From NCBI RefSeq assembly GCF_032854445.1, contig NC_088306.1, positions 12,519,386-12,583,385 on the forward strand: DNA of 64,000 nucleotides, read 5' to 3'. The notes beneath the pieces are model-generated. The model had not been told where the DNA came from. It did no database searches and saw nothing but the letters and a program-made list of their open reading frames with translations. Both the position numbers and the translations under genes were made by a program. This DNA comes from Liolophura sinensis (lineage: Eukaryota; Mollusca; Polyplacophora; Chitonida; Chitonidae). Shown here one piece after another: positions 55,001 through 61,000 of this stretch (the stretch's first letter is position 1; the number at the start of each line of letters is the position of its first letter).

Positions 55001-58000
55001 ATAATCCGGAGGCAGATATTTATCCAAAAAGCCATCAAGAAATTCATCCAGCAGTTTTCGGACCTGAAATAAATGAATGGATGTTATCTGTGCATTTTTC
55101 CAACATTAGATTGGGCAATAAAAATTTTTGACCAGTTCATGCACTTTTTTTCAAAATCGATGCACTTCTAGGATTTTACACTGTCCGATACAAATCAGAT
55201 GATCAATATAGCAAATATACGGATCACAACTATTTATTGACTGAGTGACATTTCAGTATACATACTAATATCGTTATCAAGCAAGAGAAAAATAAATGAA
55301 ATCTACATCAGATTTATCGCTTGTCTACTGTCACCATGATATCATCTCAGCAGCCTTGCCCTAGACTGTCAGCCATCCTGACTCACACCTTTGCCCATAG
55401 TTGTTAATGTGTTTTGTTTATCTGATGTACGTTTCATGTAGTATATGTTTAATCTGTTGTTCACAATGTACCCTCTCTCGTCAGTCTGTTATATTTTTTT
55501 CTATTCCTCACATGTTGAAATCAACAGTTTGGCCCTCTCTTCATATACTGGTACCCAATGCTGAAACGAATTGATCATTATGCTTGATAACAGTATTACT
55601 TATACCAAACCGCCGTTCACTGAGTAAATAGAAGTTGTTATCCATATACATGTATTTGGTTTGTTATGCTACTCAACTTCTAATTGCCATTAAAACATGT
55701 CAAACCAGATAATTAGAGACATGATTCTTGGAGATAATAGAAAACCCAAACCATTCACGGACAAAGAGATGGGAGCCAATGGCAGCCTAGAGCCCTGGAC
55801 ACTAGTAGAAGCATTCTAGGCCAGTTGTTACCCTTACAAAAGTGTCAGAAGAGTCAGAATTTAGCACTTCACATGTATTTATGTATTTCGTTATAATTTC
55901 TCGACTTTCAAGACAGTTCCAAACTCATTCAGAAAGTAGTATTGTGCTAACAAGCAACTGGCTTGTTAAAGGACTGGCTGCTGTCATGTGAAAGATGAGT
56001 GGCTGAACCAGAATCTGCTTTTTCACAGTGAGCATCTGAGAGGTGAGTCATGGAGAAAAATAGACAGCACTGCTAGACACAGCACCCGACTCTTTCATTT
56101 TCCCATCATATCCATTTATTAATTCATATGCCGATAAAAGCATTTTAAGTTATTCTGATATTAGAAACCAATTTTGTACACGCTTTTGTCTGCTGATCCA
56201 CATTTGATTATCCTAGAATGGCACAGTTTAACATCCTAATGACATGTCATAGTCCACCTGCATGGGCCCGCTCCAGGAGAATTCCTGTATACACATATGG
56301 TTAATGTCAACACCTTTGCCTTCTTGTCAATATCCCAAAAACCAGTGTGAATTGCCATTTATAAAGTTTTAATATCCATCATTACATCATGTTAATGGCT
56401 AATTGCATGGTTTTGGTATCCATGATTTCATATAAAATTCACCATAATTGGATTTAGGATAGTGATTCATTTAATTTTGGAGTGAAAACAGTGTTTAGCT
56501 GGACTAATGAAATGGGTTAGTTTTTGCACCGAAGGCTTGACGATACTCCTTACAGTGAATTTGTGCCATTCTCTACGCTCACTTCATATCACTGCCACTA
56601 CTGGGAAGTTTCATGTTTGGAGCTGAGCAATGCACATAGGCTTGTTTAGACTAATATCCTTACCACTGGTGTCCTCACACAAACGTACATGTAGGCTTGT
56701 TTAGGCTTATATCCTCACCACTGGTGTCCTCACACAAACGTACATGTAGGCTTGTCTAGTTTAATATCCTGACCACTGGTGTCCTCACACAAACGTACAT
56801 GTAGGCTTGTCTAGGCTAATATCCTCACCAATGGTGTCCTCTTGCAAACGTACATGTAGGCTTGTCTAGGCTAATATCCTCACCACCGGTGTCCTAGCGC
56901 AAACATTCATGTAGAGGGTAATAACCTCACCACTGGTGTCCTCGTGCAAACGTATATATATAATCAGCTTTCATCAATAAAACTGTTTAAGGCGTCCATT
57001 ACAATCGTGCAGGACATACTTTGGATGAACAGAATGCATGTGCATCAAGTATGTGATTTCTGACATCGATTCCTGCATCATCACCGTAAGTGATTACAAG
57101 ATTTCCATACAAAATTTTCTAGTGGTAGCAGTGATGTACAGGGAATGTAGAGAGTGGCACATGCGCTGTCAGGAGTTTGAACAAGGTAGTGAACCAATCA
57201 AACAATTTCTGAATGCCAAAACAGACTATACTTCACAACAGCTAGATCTTTGCCAGTCATCTAGACTACTTTGCAAAACCTGAGCGGTGTTTTATTACTG
57301 CAAAAATTGTGAAAATAGCTGAAATAAATGCAAAAAGCTGACTTTTGCTTTAAAGGGGAAAAAGAGTCGTGTCTGTAATTAATGTTTTTCCACTATATAT
57401 TCAAAAAAAAGAATATATATCAGCAAACAATGAAATATACAACCCAGCTCACAACAGTCCTTAGTGGTATGGATGTAAAAAGCTTTAACTAATGTGAAAA
57501 CAATTATACCACAGGGTAGTCCTCCATCTGCCAAGGGGCATAACTCTCCCAGCCAAGTTCACCTGAATAAGGCTTTAGCTTTTGGTTATACTCTTTGTTG
57601 AAAATAGATCTGTTGAATGAAAGAGAAAGGTTTTAATTTTTCATATCAGTCAGCAGTATAATTATGAAAAATACTGAACAGTGATAATGGTTAATAAAAC
57701 TGTGTGAATGAGAAGTACTTTGGTTACTGAGCTACATGTAGTACTACCGGTACTCTGATGTTTGTGTCAACTCAACACAGCATGACAACACATGAGCACA
57801 GAGTGACAACACATAAGCACGGAGTAACAACACATGAGCACAGACTGACAACATATGAGCACAGCATTACAACACATGAGCACAGGATGACAACACATGA
57901 GCACAGTATGACAACCCGTGAGCACAGCATTACAACACATGAGCACAGAATGACAACACATGAGCACAGCATGACCAAAAATGGGCTCAGCTGACACACT

Positions 58001-61000
58001 GACACAGCAGGACAACACAAGGCCACAGAGGGATCATGCATCAGCACAGCATGACAATCCAAGGACACAGCATGGCAACCCAAGGACACAGTAAGACAAG
58101 ATATCAACACAGCATGTCAACACATGAGCACAGTATGACAACCCGTGAGCACAGCACGACAACTCATGAGCACAGTATGACAACACATAAGCACAGCATG
58201 ACAACACAAGCACAGTATGACAACACATAAGCACAGCATGACAACACATAAGCACAGTATGACAACACATGAGCACAGTATGACAACACATGAGCACAGT
58301 ATGACAACACATGAGCACAGCATGACAACACCAGGGCACAGCATGACAACACATGAGCACAGTATGACAACACATGAGCACAGCATGACAACACCAGGGC
58401 ACAGCATGATAACACAATTGCACAGCATGACAACACATAAGCACAGCATGACAACACATTGCACAGTATGAAAACACATGAGCACAGCAAGGCAACACAT
58501 GAGCACAGCATGGCAACACATGAGCACAGTATAAGACATGAGCAGTATATTACAACTTGCACCTTCGGGAGAAAAAAGCACGAGCTTCAAGAGGTAACTT
58601 CCTTTTCCGTTCAGAAATGAACGACTCCATTTCACGAGGTGAGGAGCCTGTCTCATGGAAGGAAAACGTCTCATCGTCACGAAATCCATGCTCAGCTCCA
58701 TTCAGACTGTAAACTGATGCCACAACAATAATCAATGACTGAAGTGAACAAACTTTTATTCTCTAGCTGTGCTTTTATCCAACAAACTGAATCAATTACT
58801 TACAAGTAATGCAGGACTTTCAAAATACAAGTTGTTAACAGCTGGCTGCAAATCAATCTTTTACGGCAATCCAATCGAAAAGATAAGGATGTTTTGTTAA
58901 GTACTGGGTGACCGTGGTCTGCAAAAGGTGACCGTGGTCTGCACAAGGTGACCTGTGAAACATATGCCAGGCCCAGAACACGGTCACACACAGTTGTCAT
59001 ACCTAATACCTCAAGTTTTAGTAAATGAATGATCATGGCTTAAAGGATAAGACAGCGCCTAGCTAAAACCTATTTCAACTGAAAGTCGTATACTCAGGCT
59101 TGCTAAAAAGTATCATACTTTATTATTTCAATGAGATTTTACCGAATCAGATCTAGAACAAAATGACAATACTGCACAAATGGCTGTTGTGACACATCCA
59201 TGAAGAAGCATGCAGGAAAGTTGCACCTCCATGATCAACAATAATAATGCCAAACCATGCCAAACTGGCAAGGGTAATGAAGAATAGCCATGGGTTTATG
59301 GCCATGTGCTTATGGCCATACTCCTCACACTGCATGCACTGCTCTCTATATTTCGCATTAGATCACTATCACCAGTAGCAAAATTTGTACAGAAATCTGG
59401 GTTTACGGTAATGAGGCATAAAGTGATTTAAGAAAATACAAAAACTCTTAACCTTTGTTAATACATGTAATACTTCATACGCATGGGTTCTCTTTGTACA
59501 ATATGCTGCACATGATTCTAGAACAAACACCTGAAAATTATTTACCGACAAATGCTGATTAAACAGTCCCACGTGAGGAAACCAGTGGTTAGGCTAAGTG
59601 TAAACAACAAGTAAACGTGTGTCCCAATGGCCGCAAAGGTAAGCTTGCCCAGTGGTGGCAGTGATGGAAAGCGATCATAGAGAGGGTGACACATGCTTTC
59701 ATGTATGTGTATGTATGACTTAAGACCTGGCTCACGAAGCGGTCTCACAATGTCAAAATTTCAATCACAAAACTTGCTATGTCCCTTCCCATTATCATAG
59801 CTGAAAGTTGTTTTACAATAACTTACACAGAATGACCCTTGTCAAGCAAGTACACTTTCACCTAATAATTGTGAAACAATTTTAAATTTTTGCTGAAGTT
59901 TAAGATCACTTCATGAACGCAGGGCCTGTTGTATTATATTATACTTAGGGCACATGTGTGGTCAGACAACCATTATTATACTATATGACAAAGGGGAATA
60001 ACCATTACCGAAGTTTCATTACCCTGTGTTATATTTCACGCACATGTTTAGTTACTGAATGCATTACTACACCTAAACATGTGAGGGTCCATTGGACCAT
60101 ATCAAACATAGGCTACATTATACTGACAGTGCATTAAGAGTTGGTGGCCCATTGGACCATATCAAACATAGGCTACATTTTACTGACAGTGCATTAAGAG
60201 TTGGTGGCCCATTGGACCATATCAAACATAGGCTACATTATACTGACAGTGCATTAAGAGTTAGTGGCCACTGGACCATATCAAACATAAGCTACATTAT
60301 ACTGACAGTGCATAAAGAGTTGGTGGCCCATTGGACCATATCAAACATAGGCTACATTATACTGACAGTGCATTAAGAGTTGGTGGCCCATTGGACCATA
60401 TCAAACATAGGCTACATTTTACTGACAGTGCATTAAGAGTTGGTGGCCCATTGGACCATATCAAACATAGGCTACATTATACTGACAGTGCATTAAGAGT
60501 TGGTGGCCCACTGGACCATATCAAACATAGGCTACATTATACTGACAGTGCATTAAGAGTTGGTGGCCCATTGGACCATATCAAACATAGGCTACATTAT
60601 ATTGACAGTGCATAAAGAGTTGGTGGCTCATTGGACTATATCAATCATAGGCTACATTATATTGACAGTGCATAAAGAGTTAATGGCCACTGCACCATAT
60701 CAAACATAAGCTACATAATATTGACAGTGCATAAAGAGTTGGTGGCCCATTGACCATATCAATCATAGGCTACATTATACTGACAGTGCATTAAGAGTTG
60801 GTGGCTCATTGGACCATATCAAACATAGGCTACATTATACTGACAGTGCATTAAGAGTTGGTGGGCCCATTGGGACCATATCAATCATAGGCTACATTAT
60901 ACTGACAGTGCATAAATAGTGCTAAAAGAGTTAAATATCACTTGTCGAGAGCACACGGCATGCACTGTATGTTTTATTACAGTATACTGGAAATACAGTG

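Noticed and set aside
57758-58701. Cys-rich repeat frames (VLMCCHAVLMCC type) as a toxin or metallothionein-like gene
   Set aside because: They are the reverse translation of the 21-bp minisatellite and shift frame with unit-length changes.
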